In this document: one piece after another, positions 55,401-62,823 of the stretch | Position numbering within the stretch: position 1 is the first letter of the stretch | How the letters are laid out: each line of letters opens with the position of its first letter | Assembly (NCBI GenBank): GCA_002839855.1 | Contig: PGYV01000004.1 | Coordinates: forward strand, 265,988 to 329,987 | Length of the DNA stretch: 64,000 nucleotides | Direction: 5' to 3' | Origin: Candidatus Goldiibacteriota bacterium HGW-Goldbacteria-1 | GTDB lineage: Bacteria; Oederibacteriota; PGYV01 | The notes under the pieces: generated by a model | Told to the model about the DNA's origin: nothing | Database searches by the model: none | What the model saw: the letters and a program-made list of their open reading frames with translations, nothing else | Program-made: the position numbers and the translations under genes

Positions 55401-56831
55401 TTTTTGAAATCCTATATTTCCGCCTGAATTAGAACCGATAAAATCATCAGTTGATAATACAAGCGAATATGATTTTAATTCTTCGGCAGTGCTTTTGTTG
55501 TTCTGCCTGATAACAATATTGGCATCGGCACCTTCATAAGAAGCTGCGATCATTGTTTCCGCGTAAATCTCGCCTTCACAAAATTCAGCATCAGAACCGG
55601 AAAGTGCCATTATTGGATATACAAAAGCATTGGAACTTCCCTTAATAGCATAATCTCCGGGGCTGCAGGTTTCAACAATTTCCCAGCTTCCATTATTACT
55701 TAAGCTTGACCACCCGGCCGGCACTGAAGGATTATTGTATGTATCGCCAAGGTTAAAATTATCAAAATTTCTGAAAGCCCTGAGCCCAAGTGAATCTTCA
55801 AGCTGATAAGTAAGCGTGTAGGTTACGGTATTATAAGGCATCAAAAGCGCTGAGCTTTGTGATTTTGTGATGGAGAATGCCACCGGCGCAACTACTGTGC
55901 TTGCTGCCGCCGCTTTAACACTTGCATTCATCTGCCCCTGCGCAGTAAGCGATACATTTGTCCCTGGTGTCATCTGGGTTTTCATTTTTAATAATATGTA
56001 AGCTGTGCCTTTTGCCGGCCCCGGAACGCCTGTCCTGTTTGGAAATACCCATCCAACAGTTCCGGAAGTTGAACCTACCGCGGGCTGTGTCACCCCTCCA
56101 CCGCTTATAGTCCCCGGCCCGCATTCCACAAATTCAAGATTTCCGCTTCCCGGTATTACTGCCGAGATACTTAAAGGCCCGTTGGAATACTCATAGTTAA
56201 TTTCATACAGCACAAGATCTCCGGGCATTTTAAGAACCCCATTAACTGATGTACTAATGTAGAAATCCGCCGGCGATACAGCCGGTGTCCAGGTCAGGGA
56301 TTCCGATGAACAATCCGCTGCAACGACCCATTCAGAATCTCTTAAATTAGCGTTTTTCATCACCAAATGAAGATACATCTCTGAAATATTGCATTGAGGA
56401 TACATATCTTTTTCAGGAATATGTATTACATATTCTTTTACGTAACTCCGCCCTCCGCTTCCTGTACAATCCGTACAGGGAAATGTTTCCATCCACCCTT
56501 CACTAGTATTGGCAAGGTAATCTATATCACCGGTCACTATATCTGCAGGATTTTCAGCCGGGACATCAAGTCCTTTTTCACTTATTACAAATACCTGCCC
56601 AACCCCCGTATAACCCACAGTTGTTCTTTCCGGCTGGCTGCTTATTGCAAGTGCCATCTGATTGCTATTGTAAGGATCCGCGCAATAATCAATTGTGACT
56701 GTTACTGCATCTCCAAAAGTGGGGTTTGCAGGATTCATGGTGACAGAATTTATTTTTGCATCCGCGTATGCCGTACCTGCAAGCATTATAAAAACCGCAA
56801 GAATCATTATCAGTGCTTTTTTTATTTTCAT
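52485..56831 (-). CDS. Large secreted protein with delta-60 repeats and FlgD-like C terminus
   Basis: The 1,448-residue protein has a signal peptide (cut near A-Y-A-D), N-terminal Ig/DUF11-like domains with an inserted jelly-roll-like part (about 30-650), a Thr-rich linker (660-745), six delta-60-type repeats (750-1140; each with D-G-S-x-D-T-S-F-G), a second Thr-rich linker (1158-1245), an Ig-like part and a FlgD-like domain (1348-1448) ending E-K-V-A-V-V-R. Several repeats carry paired cysteines (C-T-G-T-C, C-T-L-T-C). It probably forms part of the cell surface; the delta-60 part is a propeller or similar binding scaffold. It has its own ECF promoter and sits beside a PorV-like gene. Confidence 0.8.
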   Translation of the reverse strand: MKIKKALIMILAVFIMLAGTAYADAKINSVTMNPANPTFGDAVTVTIDYCADPYNSNQMALAISSQPERTTVGYTGVGQVFVISEKGLDVPAENPADIVTGDIDYLANTSEGWMETFPCTDCTGSGGRSYVKEYVIHIPEKDMYPQCNISEMYLHLVMKNANLRDSEWVVAADCSSESLTWTPAVSPADFYISTSVNGVLKMPGDLVLYEINYEYSNGPLSISAVIPGSGNLEFVECGPGTISGGGVTQPAVGSTSGTVGWVFPNRTGVPGPAKGTAYILLKMKTQMTPGTNVSLTAQGQMNASVKAAAASTVVAPVAFSITKSQSSALLMPYNTVTYTLTYQLEDSLGLRAFRNFDNFNLGDTYNNPSVPAGWSSLSNNGSWEIVETCSPGDYAIKGSSNAFVYPIMALSGSDAEFCEGEIYAETMIAASYEGADANIVIRQNNKSTAEELKSYSLVLSTDDFIGSNSGGNIGFQKCDGLTCSWPLSVNVQPVDNRQWYSVRIQVPQGSPYTFNAKVWLRGDPEPAGWMISWTDPSPSGFECNNGDTWTPGVVQQGGDQYFVNDTYDNFMVFGPATGSITAGLFDTLPAGISYLTSAATPVIVTGQLMQWAVELSNNPATFTWMGMATSCGNVTNQAGLAVTGSGTEYSNSVVLNVPCLSTTTTFTPTITITPSAEWTKTVTPTFTPTITYNLTLSLTNTRTRTPTVSATSTPTTTRTPSPTVTITASVDLSITPTLTPVATVPADSFPGDDIIINPLPGDNGGRGSCTDNNGNLIVVALEWDDNCTCYVTVLYRYLPDGSIDTSFGNNGRMVCPGPSTKYVWGDSITVKCDSSGNIIVAGTVDPCGGTCSYGIIYRFLSNGTPDTSFNAGQCFRTYGSGNDYFYDFDIDSNGRYVCVGKSWNGTDYDACVTRINPNSTPDTTFGPLGCRKIHNQAGGNGNDCALTIKCIGTEILVSGWSDSNDPGCTGTCRAMCTWKFLNDGSLDSAFGTGGCTSYINTVLNHKNCVPKSMIITVAGKIVITGYVDDGSGCTLTCRTSITIVLNADGTFDTGFDSDGILTAGPGEEIRSVIEIDGKLVILYVRHNGSDTDCVVKRFNMDGTLDTTFGTAGEWVYDSGYDDECYSILRLTICRLLVTGHTASLTTGYDQVIWNIEDMCPPHTPTSTITLTAVLSPTFTVTPTATVTPTTTVTKTATTTITATASSTRTFTCTVTQTSTITVTITPTFTPTMTITAQPTLTSTPLPCDGVTPPSFTVKMIFNPEHTDNIYFQITSNVPLMNPPSIDVYPHGGTENKDVLSFVSTLVPGQDMVYRVLYPKQTGFGDIDRIVVKGQDICGVWGTSSGKFDKEVISEKDIKIFNNVIEPDKGERVTIMFNVYSGDNVKVKVYTRTGVLVATLFDGVITQVGTKELYWEGKNDNGNIINSGTYLITVETSHYKATEKVAVVR

Positions 56832-56874
56832 TTTATATCCTCCGTTATTGCTTTATTATTACCCTTGCCTATAT

Positions 56875-56900
56875 GACAGAATATAACTTAAATTAGTTCC
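56875..56900 (-). promoter_or_regulatory. ECF-sigma promoter of the 1,448-residue protein gene
   Basis: GGAAC, 15 bases and TCTGTC. The first six spacer bases after GGAAC (TAATTT) and the last two (AT) match the sigma-gene promoter at 59390-59415. Confidence 0.7.
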
Positions 56901-56902
56901 AA

Positions 56903-57814
56903 TTATTCCAGCAGCAGGTCCAGGCTTATCCTGTGGGTGGCTCCAAGGGTGTCAAACGGCTGGTACGCGTAGGCAAACTTTACTTTTTCTAAAAGCACCC
57001 CGATGCCAATGCTTAAATTGGCGGCATCGTGCCTGAAGCCGTATCCTGCCCTGGCGCACAGTATGTTAAACATTGTGCATTCTGCCCCCAAATCAAGCGT
57101 GGGAAGTTCGTCTTTTATCCACAGCCGGTTTACGTCAACAGAAGCCCCTATATTTACTTCCTGCGATATATCATATGAAGTGCTGATTCCGGCTTTTATA
57201 TTTATCGGCATTGTATCCGCTATTTTAATATACGCCTGCTGCCAGCCGATGTTCTGTACTGATATTCCGCCGTAAGTGTCCGGGTTGGACCCTATTTTAA
57301 CCATTGCCCCCGCGTCCACCGCAAACCCTATCTTGTCGTACACGTAAAGTTTGCTGTAAAAGAATTTAAATGTGGCGCCCGCGTATATCCCCGCGAAAAC
57401 CGGCTGAGCGTAAGAAATTAAACCCATCACGTCATAATTTTCCACATTGCCGCATTCATCCCCAAATTCATCTATTTCTACAAAATCAAAGGTATAATCC
57501 ATAAAGACACCGACAGACGTTGCGGCGCCGTTTTTAAGCGGAATCACCAGTGCCGCGTATTCATAATTGGTATCGGCAAACGAGGCAAAGTGGGAAAGCG
57601 TAATTTCCATAAGTTTTAAATCCGCGATGCCTGCGGGGTTAAACAGAAGTGAATTAATGTCGTGCGGTACGGCGCAGTAAGCGCCGCTAAAAGAGGCTGC
57701 CTTGGCAGGGGGAGATATCCTTAAAAAATCCGGCCCAACACCGCCGGCGGCAAATAATGACACGCTTAAAAACAAACACAAAAAAACGCCTGATAAGCGC
57801 TTTATCCCCGCCAT
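56903..57814 (-). CDS. PorV/PorQ-like outer-membrane protein
   Basis: The 303-residue protein has a signal peptide (cut near L-F-A-A) and then the PorV/PorQ pattern: F-L-R-I-S-P-P-A-K-A-A-S-F-S-G-A-Y, D-I-N-S-L-L-F-N-P-A-G-I-A, and repeated alternating strands typical of a beta barrel. Relatives in Bacteroidetes are part of or work with type IX secretion, and bind the C-terminal sorting domain of cargo. Its place beside a protein ending in a FlgD/T9SS-like domain fits such a role; the full secretion set is not in the window. It lies 33 bases after the anti-sigma gene. Confidence 0.75.
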   Translation of the reverse strand: MAGIKRLSGVFLCLFLSVSLFAAGGVGPDFLRISPPAKAASFSGAYCAVPHDINSLLFNPAGIADLKLMEITLSHFASFADTNYEYAALVIPLKNGAATSVGVFMDYTFDFVEIDEFGDECGNVENYDVMGLISYAQPVFAGIYAGATFKFFYSKLYVYDKIGFAVDAGAMVKIGSNPDTYGGISVQNIGWQQAYIKIADTMPINIKAGISTSYDISQEVNIGASVDVNRLWIKDELPTLDLGAECTMFNILCARAGYGFRHDAANLSIGIGVLLEKVKFAYAYQPFDTLGATHRISLDLLLE

Positions 57815-57846
57815 TTATCCCTCTTTGTTTTTAATTAAATGCTTTA

Positions 57847-58791
57847 TTATCTTATAACAGCCGCTTTTATCTTTTTTTCCACAAGCGGCGTCTTTATGTA
57901 AACAGTGTAAATTCCCGAAGCAATCGCGCGGCCGGCGTCATCTTTTCCGTCCCATGTATATTCATAAGCGCCCGCGGGTTTTTTTTCGTAATAATGCGCC
58001 ACCGGCTGCCCTGTCCTGTCGTATATTCTTATTTCCACCTGCCCCAAATCATCCAGTCTGTATTTTATAACAAACTTCTCTCCCTTAACAGCGTTAATTA
58101 CATTATTCTTGACTTCTATTTCAGCAGGCGTGGGGGTTATTATTATTTTCTTATCGGCAGCGGCGGCAACAACAGGCGCGGCAGATATTTCATTACTGCC
58201 TTTTAATGCAATTGGGAGTTTTTCATCCAGATCCGGTTTTACCTGCGCCACCTGATTTACCTGCGGAATGTCTTTTGGTTCTTCCTTTATTATATCTTCC
58301 TTAACCGGCTCTACCGAGACAATACGCGTTTCGCCTTCAGCCTGTTTCTGCGTGATATATGTAACAGATTTTTTTGTATTTGTAATTTTTTGATTTTCTA
58401 TGGTTTTGACCGCGGGCTCTGCTGATGCGAATTCAACTTTTTTATCCTGAACCACACCCGGGTTCATTACAAATAACCCGAATAACACAGCAGCCGCAAA
58501 CGCCGCTGCCGGCACAACAAAAACAGGCCGTTTAATATATTTTATAACCCTGTCAATTATGGATGGTGAAGGCTGCCCTATTTTATCCCAGACCTTGATA
58601 TTAAAATCAGCGGGCAGTTTTGGCTCTTCTTTCATATCTGAAAACACACTTTTAAGCACAAGCGCGGCTTTATATTCCAACGCGCATTTTTCGCATGTTT
58701 TAACGTGCGTTTTTATTTCACCCTCTTCGGCCGCTTTTATATTTCCTTCTATTAAGCTGTTAATCAATCCGTTTACCTTTTTACAGCTCAT
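57847..58791 (-). CDS. Zinc-finger anti-sigma factor with FlgD-like periplasmic domain
   Basis: The ATG at 58791 is preferred over a GTG 9 bases earlier. The N terminus is a ZAS-type zinc finger (early Cys, then H-V-K-T-C-E-K-C) that would hold the ECF sigma. A single helix (P-V-F-V-V-P-A-A-A-F-A-A-A-V-L-F, about 88-110) puts the rest in the periplasm. The C-terminal 85 residues form a FlgD/Ig-like domain (R-I-Y-D-R-T-G-Q then Y-T-W-D-G-K-D-D-A-G-R-A) and end K-A-A-V-I-R, like the exported proteins here. It overlaps the sigma gene by 11 bases. The domain could sense export status (inference). Confidence 0.85.
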   Translation of the reverse strand: MSCKKVNGLINSLIEGNIKAAEEGEIKTHVKTCEKCALEYKAALVLKSVFSDMKEEPKLPADFNIKVWDKIGQPSPSIIDRVIKYIKRPVFVVPAAAFAAAVLFGLFVMNPGVVQDKKVEFASAEPAVKTIENQKITNTKKSVTYITQKQAEGETRIVSVEPVKEDIIKEEPKDIPQVNQVAQVKPDLDEKLPIALKGSNEISAAPVVAAAADKKIIITPTPAEIEVKNNVINAVKGEKFVIKYRLDDLGQVEIRIYDRTGQPVAHYYEKKPAGAYEYTWDGKDDAGRAIASGIYTVYIKTPLVEKKIKAAVIR

Positions 58792-59371
58792 TTTTTTCAC
58801 CCAGCTTTCTTGCCAGTTTTTGTTTCAATTTTTCCCTTGCCCTTGAAAGCTTTGACTTTACGCTTCCCAGCGGAATTTTAAGCACTTTGCTTATTTCATC
58901 ATACTCCATGCCTTCCAAGTCCCTTAGTATAACCACGCTTCTTTCCGCGGGTTCAAAACCTTCCATGGCTTCCATCACGCATTCGCGCAGCTGCTTCTTT
59001 TCAGCCAGTATATCCTGCCCTTCGCGGACATCCGCCACATCCACCGGTTCTTTATCGCAGCTCTCGTCCCCGCTTATGGAATCGGTTTCATAGTACTTTC
59101 TGCGTTTTAACATATCCAGCCGGTTTATGCACATGTTGACCGCCACCCGATAAAGCCAGGTGGACAGCTTAGAGTCAAATTTAAAAGAGCCAATTTTCTC
59201 ATACGCTTTGCAGAAGACTTCCTGCGCCATATCACACGCTTCTTCATTGTTTCTCATATACTTCAGGCAGACAGACGCAACCGTTCTTTTATAAGCGGTA
59301 ATCACCCTGTCAAAAGCCTGCCTGTCTCCGCGAACCGCTTTTTTAATTTCCTGTTCGTTCAGTTCTTCCAT
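58781..59371 (-). CDS. ECF sigma factor
   Basis: The 196-residue protein has sigma region 2 (A-C-D-M-A-Q-E-V-F, S-T-W-L-Y-R-V-A-V-N near residue 69) and region 4 (R-D-L-E-G-M-E-Y-D-E-I-S-K-V-L-K-I-P-L-G-S-V-K-S near 150-175). It is the first gene of an operon with its anti-sigma factor and the PorV-like protein. Its promoter has the GGAAC/TCTGTC form expected for its own activity, so positive autoregulation is likely. It differs from the ECF sigma at 12.6 kb. Confidence 0.92.
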   Translation of the reverse strand: MEELNEQEIKKAVRGDRQAFDRVITAYKRTVASVCLKYMRNNEEACDMAQEVFCKAYEKIGSFKFDSKLSTWLYRVAVNMCINRLDMLKRRKYYETDSISGDESCDKEPVDVADVREGQDILAEKKQLRECVMEAMEGFEPAERSVVILRDLEGMEYDEISKVLKIPLGSVKSKLSRAREKLKQKLARKLGEKNEL

Positions 59372-59389
59372 TTATCCCTCATTTAATCG

Positions 59390-59415
59390 GACAGAATCCG
59401 CCCAAAATTAGTTCC
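59390..59415 (-). promoter_or_regulatory. Autoregulated ECF-sigma promoter
   Basis: GGAAC, 15 bases and TCTGTC lie 19 bases upstream of the sigma start codon. The same element precedes the gene at 56831. Confidence 0.75.
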
Positions 59416-59539
59416 GGTTATTTTTACCCCGCAATTACCGTAAAATGCTTTCCTATTATATAACAATACGCGGTAAGATTAACAGATGAAAAAACACCTT
59501 TTTCCACGCGCGGCAGAATATAACAAAATATCTCAATAT

Positions 59540-59568
59540 TTGGCTTTATGCAGGGTAGTTTTTATGCT
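59540..59568 (+). promoter_or_regulatory. Possible promoter of glgP
   Basis: TTGGCT and TATGCT are 17 bases apart, 42 bases upstream of the glgP start. Confidence 0.4.
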
Positions 59569-59610
59569 AAAATAACTTAAATTTTTTACATCTTACAGGA
59601 GGAAATATAG

Positions 59611-62169
59611 ATGAAACTTATGGATTTTAATGTACAGCCAAATCTGCCGGAGAAGCTTAAACCGCTTCTGGACCTTGCTTACAACGTATGGTGGGCGTGG
59701 GATTCCGAAGCGTTTGCCCTTTTCAGGGACATTGACCCGGACTTATGGTCACAGACATCACACAACCCGGTAAAGCTGCTTTACAGAGTGCAGCAGGAAA
59801 AACTTGAAACAATCGCAAATGACGAAGGTTTTATCTTCCGTATTGAAAATGTCCTTAAAAAACGCAACCAGTACATGTCCAGGCCTTGCTGGTACGACAA
59901 AATAAAGAACAATCTGCCGAAAGAGTACCAGATAGCGTATTTCAGCGCTGAATTTGGGCTTGCGGAATGCCTGCCCATTTATTCCGGCGGCCTTGGAGTC
60001 CTTGCGGGCGACCATTTAAAATCCGCTTCTGACCTTGGACTTCCTTTTATCGCGGTTGGCCTTCTATATTCACAGGGCTATTTTCACCAGTACCTGACAA
60101 CAGACGGCTGGCAGCATGAAAAATACGTAACGCACGATTACAACACAGCCCCCGTGAAACAGCTTAAAAAAGCGGACGGCACCAATATTATAATTGAACT
60201 GAAAATGCCCCACGGCATTGTTAAGTTCGCGCTGTGGAAGGTTCAGGTGGGGCGCATAAGCCTTTACCTTTTAGACACAAACATTTCGGAAAACAGCCAC
60301 GCTGACCGCGACATCACTTCCAAACTTTACGGCGGCGACCTTGAAATGAGGATTAAACAGGAATACCTTCTTGGCATCGGCGGCATGATTGCGCTGGACG
60401 CCCTTGGAATTAAGCCCACTGTCACACACATGAATGAAGGCCATTCTTCATTTTTAGCGCTGGAGCGCATAAAGATGCTGATGGAAAAAGAAAAACTTTC
60501 ATTCAATGAAGCAAAAGAAATTGTGGCAGCCAGCAGCGTGTTTACCACGCATACCCCTGTCCCCGCCGGCAATGACAGGTTTCCGCAGGAAATGATGGAA
60601 AGATATTTAAAGGGTTACGTAGAGCACTCCCTTAAAATTTCCTTTGAAGAATTTATGAAGCTGGGGCGCGTGTATCCGGAAGATAAAAGCGAATGGTTCT
60701 GCATGACAGTACTTGCCCTTAAGCTTTCGCACTTTAATAACGGCGTGTCAAAACTGCACGGCCGCGTATCTCGCGATATGTGGAAAGACATCTGGACAGG
60801 CGTGCCTGTCGCGGAAGTCCCCATTGGATACATCACCAACGGCATACACATGAACAGCTGGATATCAAAAGAAATGTCAGACCTTTTCTTCCGTTACCTT
60901 GGCACCCGCTGGGTGGACGCGCCTGATGAACACGAAATATGGAAAAAAGTGGACGAGATTCCGGACACAGAACTGTGGAGCACGCACGAGCGCAGAAAAG
61001 AAAGGCTTGTGGAATTTGTCCGCAGAAAACTTAAATCACAGTTAAAAGCGCGCGGCTCTTCAAAAGAAGAAATAGACGGCGCCGGCGAAGTGCTTTCTTC
61101 CGACGTATTAACCATAGGATTCGCCAGAAGGTTTGCCACATACAAAAGGGCGAATTTAATGATGCGCGACATTGAAAGGCTTAAGGCGATACTTACCAAC
61201 AAGCACATGCCCGTACAGATAATATTTGCCGGCAAAGCGCATCCCAAAGATGACGCGGGCAAAGAGTTCATTAAACAGATAATTCACATCACAGAAAAAG
61301 AGGGTTTAAGAAACCACATAGTCTTTGTTGAAGACTATGACCTTAACACCGCCCATTACCTTGTACAGGGAGTGGACGTGTGGATGAACAATCCCAGAAG
61401 GCCGCTGGAAGCAAGCGGCACATCCGGCATGAAGGTTATTTTCAACGGCGGATTAAACTTTTCAGTGCTTGACGGCTGGTGGGACGAAAAAGCGGACGCG
61501 GACAACGGCTGGTGCATAGGACGCGGCGAAGAGTACGAAGATATCGCCTATCAGGACGCTGTGGAAGCTAATTCCATTTATGACACGCTTGAAAATGACC
61601 TTGTCCCGCTTTATTACAAACACGGCAAAGACGGGCTGCCGCACGACTGGATAAAAAAGATGAAAACTTCCATAGCCACACTTGGCCCTGTGTTTAACAC
61701 CAACAGGCAGGTAATGGAATATACAGAGATGTTCTATAAACCCGCCGGCCTTAACTACGTAAAACTTGCCGGCAGCGGCCTTGACAAACCTAAAAACATA
61801 AGCAAGTGGAAAGAAAAAATAGCTTCCAAATGGGACGCGGTAAAGATTACATCCGTAAGTTCAGCTGATTCATCCGCCATTAAAGTGGGCGGTTCGCTTA
61901 AGATAAACGCGGAACTGGAAAGCGGCGGATTAAACGCGGAAGACCTGCTGGTGGAAATTTATGCCGGCTATGACAGGGGCAGCGAAATTCTGGAAGACAT
62001 AACAACATTTGAAATGAAAGCCGTTTCAAATGAACACGGGAAAATAAAATACGAAGCCACCGTGACACCTTCCACTTCCGGGGCTGTGAATTATTCCGTA
62101 AGGGTAATGCCGGCGCATCCGGACGTTGCTTTTAAATTCCTTCCCGGCTACATTAAGTGGTACGAATAA
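59611..62169 (+). CDS. glgP: Alpha-glucan phosphorylase
   Basis: The 852-residue protein is the short prokaryotic type that starts with Y-N-V-W-W-A-W-D near residue 28 and has E-F-G-L-A-E near 113, H-M-N-E-G-H-S near 276 and the PLP Lys608 in G-T-S-G-M-K. It releases glucose 1-phosphate from glycogen or maltodextrins. AGGAGG precedes the start. It is followed by a perfect hairpin and a small unknown gene. The C-terminal 120 residues form an extra Ig-like part common in this branch. Its presence suggests glycogen storage or use. Confidence 0.94.
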   Translation: MKLMDFNVQPNLPEKLKPLLDLAYNVWWAWDSEAFALFRDIDPDLWSQTSHNPVKLLYRVQQEKLETIANDEGFIFRIENVLKKRNQYMSRPCWYDKIKNNLPKEYQIAYFSAEFGLAECLPIYSGGLGVLAGDHLKSASDLGLPFIAVGLLYSQGYFHQYLTTDGWQHEKYVTHDYNTAPVKQLKKADGTNIIIELKMPHGIVKFALWKVQVGRISLYLLDTNISENSHADRDITSKLYGGDLEMRIKQEYLLGIGGMIALDALGIKPTVTHMNEGHSSFLALERIKMLMEKEKLSFNEAKEIVAASSVFTTHTPVPAGNDRFPQEMMERYLKGYVEHSLKISFEEFMKLGRVYPEDKSEWFCMTVLALKLSHFNNGVSKLHGRVSRDMWKDIWTGVPVAEVPIGYITNGIHMNSWISKEMSDLFFRYLGTRWVDAPDEHEIWKKVDEIPDTELWSTHERRKERLVEFVRRKLKSQLKARGSSKEEIDGAGEVLSSDVLTIGFARRFATYKRANLMMRDIERLKAILTNKHMPVQIIFAGKAHPKDDAGKEFIKQIIHITEKEGLRNHIVFVEDYDLNTAHYLVQGVDVWMNNPRRPLEASGTSGMKVIFNGGLNFSVLDGWWDEKADADNGWCIGRGEEYEDIAYQDAVEANSIYDTLENDLVPLYYKHGKDGLPHDWIKKMKTSIATLGPVFNTNRQVMEYTEMFYKPAGLNYVKLAGSGLDKPKNISKWKEKIASKWDAVKITSVSSADSSAIKVGGSLKINAELESGGLNAEDLLVEIYAGYDRGSEILEDITTFEMKAVSNEHGKIKYEATVTPSTSGAVNYSVRVMPAHPDVAFKFLPGYIKWYE

Positions 62170-62184
62170 AATAATCTTTTACAG

Positions 62185-62212
62185 CAGGCGCCGGGCGAAA
62201 GCACGGCGCCTG
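62185..62212 (+). terminator. Strong intergenic hairpin after glgP
   Basis: CAGGCGCCG and CGGCGCCTG form a perfect 9-bp stem with a 10-base loop. There is no T-run, so it may be a partial terminator or RNA-stabilising hairpin before the next ribosome-binding site. Confidence 0.5.
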
Positions 62213-62232
62213 TATATTAAGGAGGGTTAAAA

Positions 62233-62619
62233 ATGTCAATGAGAACCCCTAAAGAAATGAAAATGCAGGAAACAATCATTAAAACCTTAAAAACCATATA
62301 TTTAAACCAGAAAGGCGCGGACTCTGTACTTACCAACATTGACAAAGCAGAAGCGGTGGTACAGGGGTTGTATCCGGACCTTATCGCGAAGGGAAACCAG
62401 ACTTACACTTTTAAAGTGGAAACCGAAAGCACGGTCACAGACGGGTCCGCGATAGAGTGGAAAAGTTTTTCGGAAAAAATAGGCACCTTTTACCTGCTTG
62501 TGCCGGAACCTTTAAAAACAGAGGCCCTTTCAATCATTAAAAAACTTGCCATCCCGCATATTGTGATTGCCACATATAAAATCGCGGATAACAAGTTAAA
62601 GTTTAACAACCTGCCATAG
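62233..62619 (+). CDS. Small protein of unknown function, possible PD-(D/E)xK-like fold
   Basis: The ATG follows AAGGAGGG. The 128-residue product starts with a basic helix, then has P48-D49 and, after one strand, E63-x-E65, followed by a W-K-S-F-S helix region and a strand F-Y-L-L-V-P. That order resembles small restriction-nuclease-like folds, in which an E-x-K-type site follows the P-D; here Lys61 precedes the Glu, so activity is doubtful. No family is recognised. It lies 63 bases after glgP, so it may share its transcript. Confidence 0.6.
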   Translation: MSMRTPKEMKMQETIIKTLKTIYLNQKGADSVLTNIDKAEAVVQGLYPDLIAKGNQTYTFKVETESTVTDGSAIEWKSFSEKIGTFYLLVPEPLKTEALSIIKKLAIPHIVIATYKIADNKLKFNNLP

Positions 62620-62633
62620 ACAGAGGGAAAACC

Positions 62634-62820
62634 GCAGCTAAGCAGCTGAGCGGCTGGGCAAAAACGGAAGGTCAAAAAAAGTTTAAGCTATAGGCAGTTA
62701 AGCATACGCGAAAGATTTGGGGGAAATACCAGCTTAAATTGCTTATGATTATTTCTTCGCTTTAGCTTAAATGCTTAAGACGCTTTTGCTTATCTCTTTC
62801 GCTATAGCTTATATCGCTTA
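62634..62820. repeat. Octamer arrays and AAGC/GCTT hairpin repeats
   Basis: 62634-62657 is GCAGCTAA, GCAGCTGA, GCGGCTGG. From 62685 the units AAGCTATA, GGCAGTTA, AGCATACG, CGAAAGAT follow with period 8. 62732-62820 holds the opposite strand type (GCTTAAAT, GCTTATGA, CGCTATAGCTTA). The whole gap between the two converging genes is filled with them. Confidence 0.65.
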
Positions 62821-62823
62821 TTC

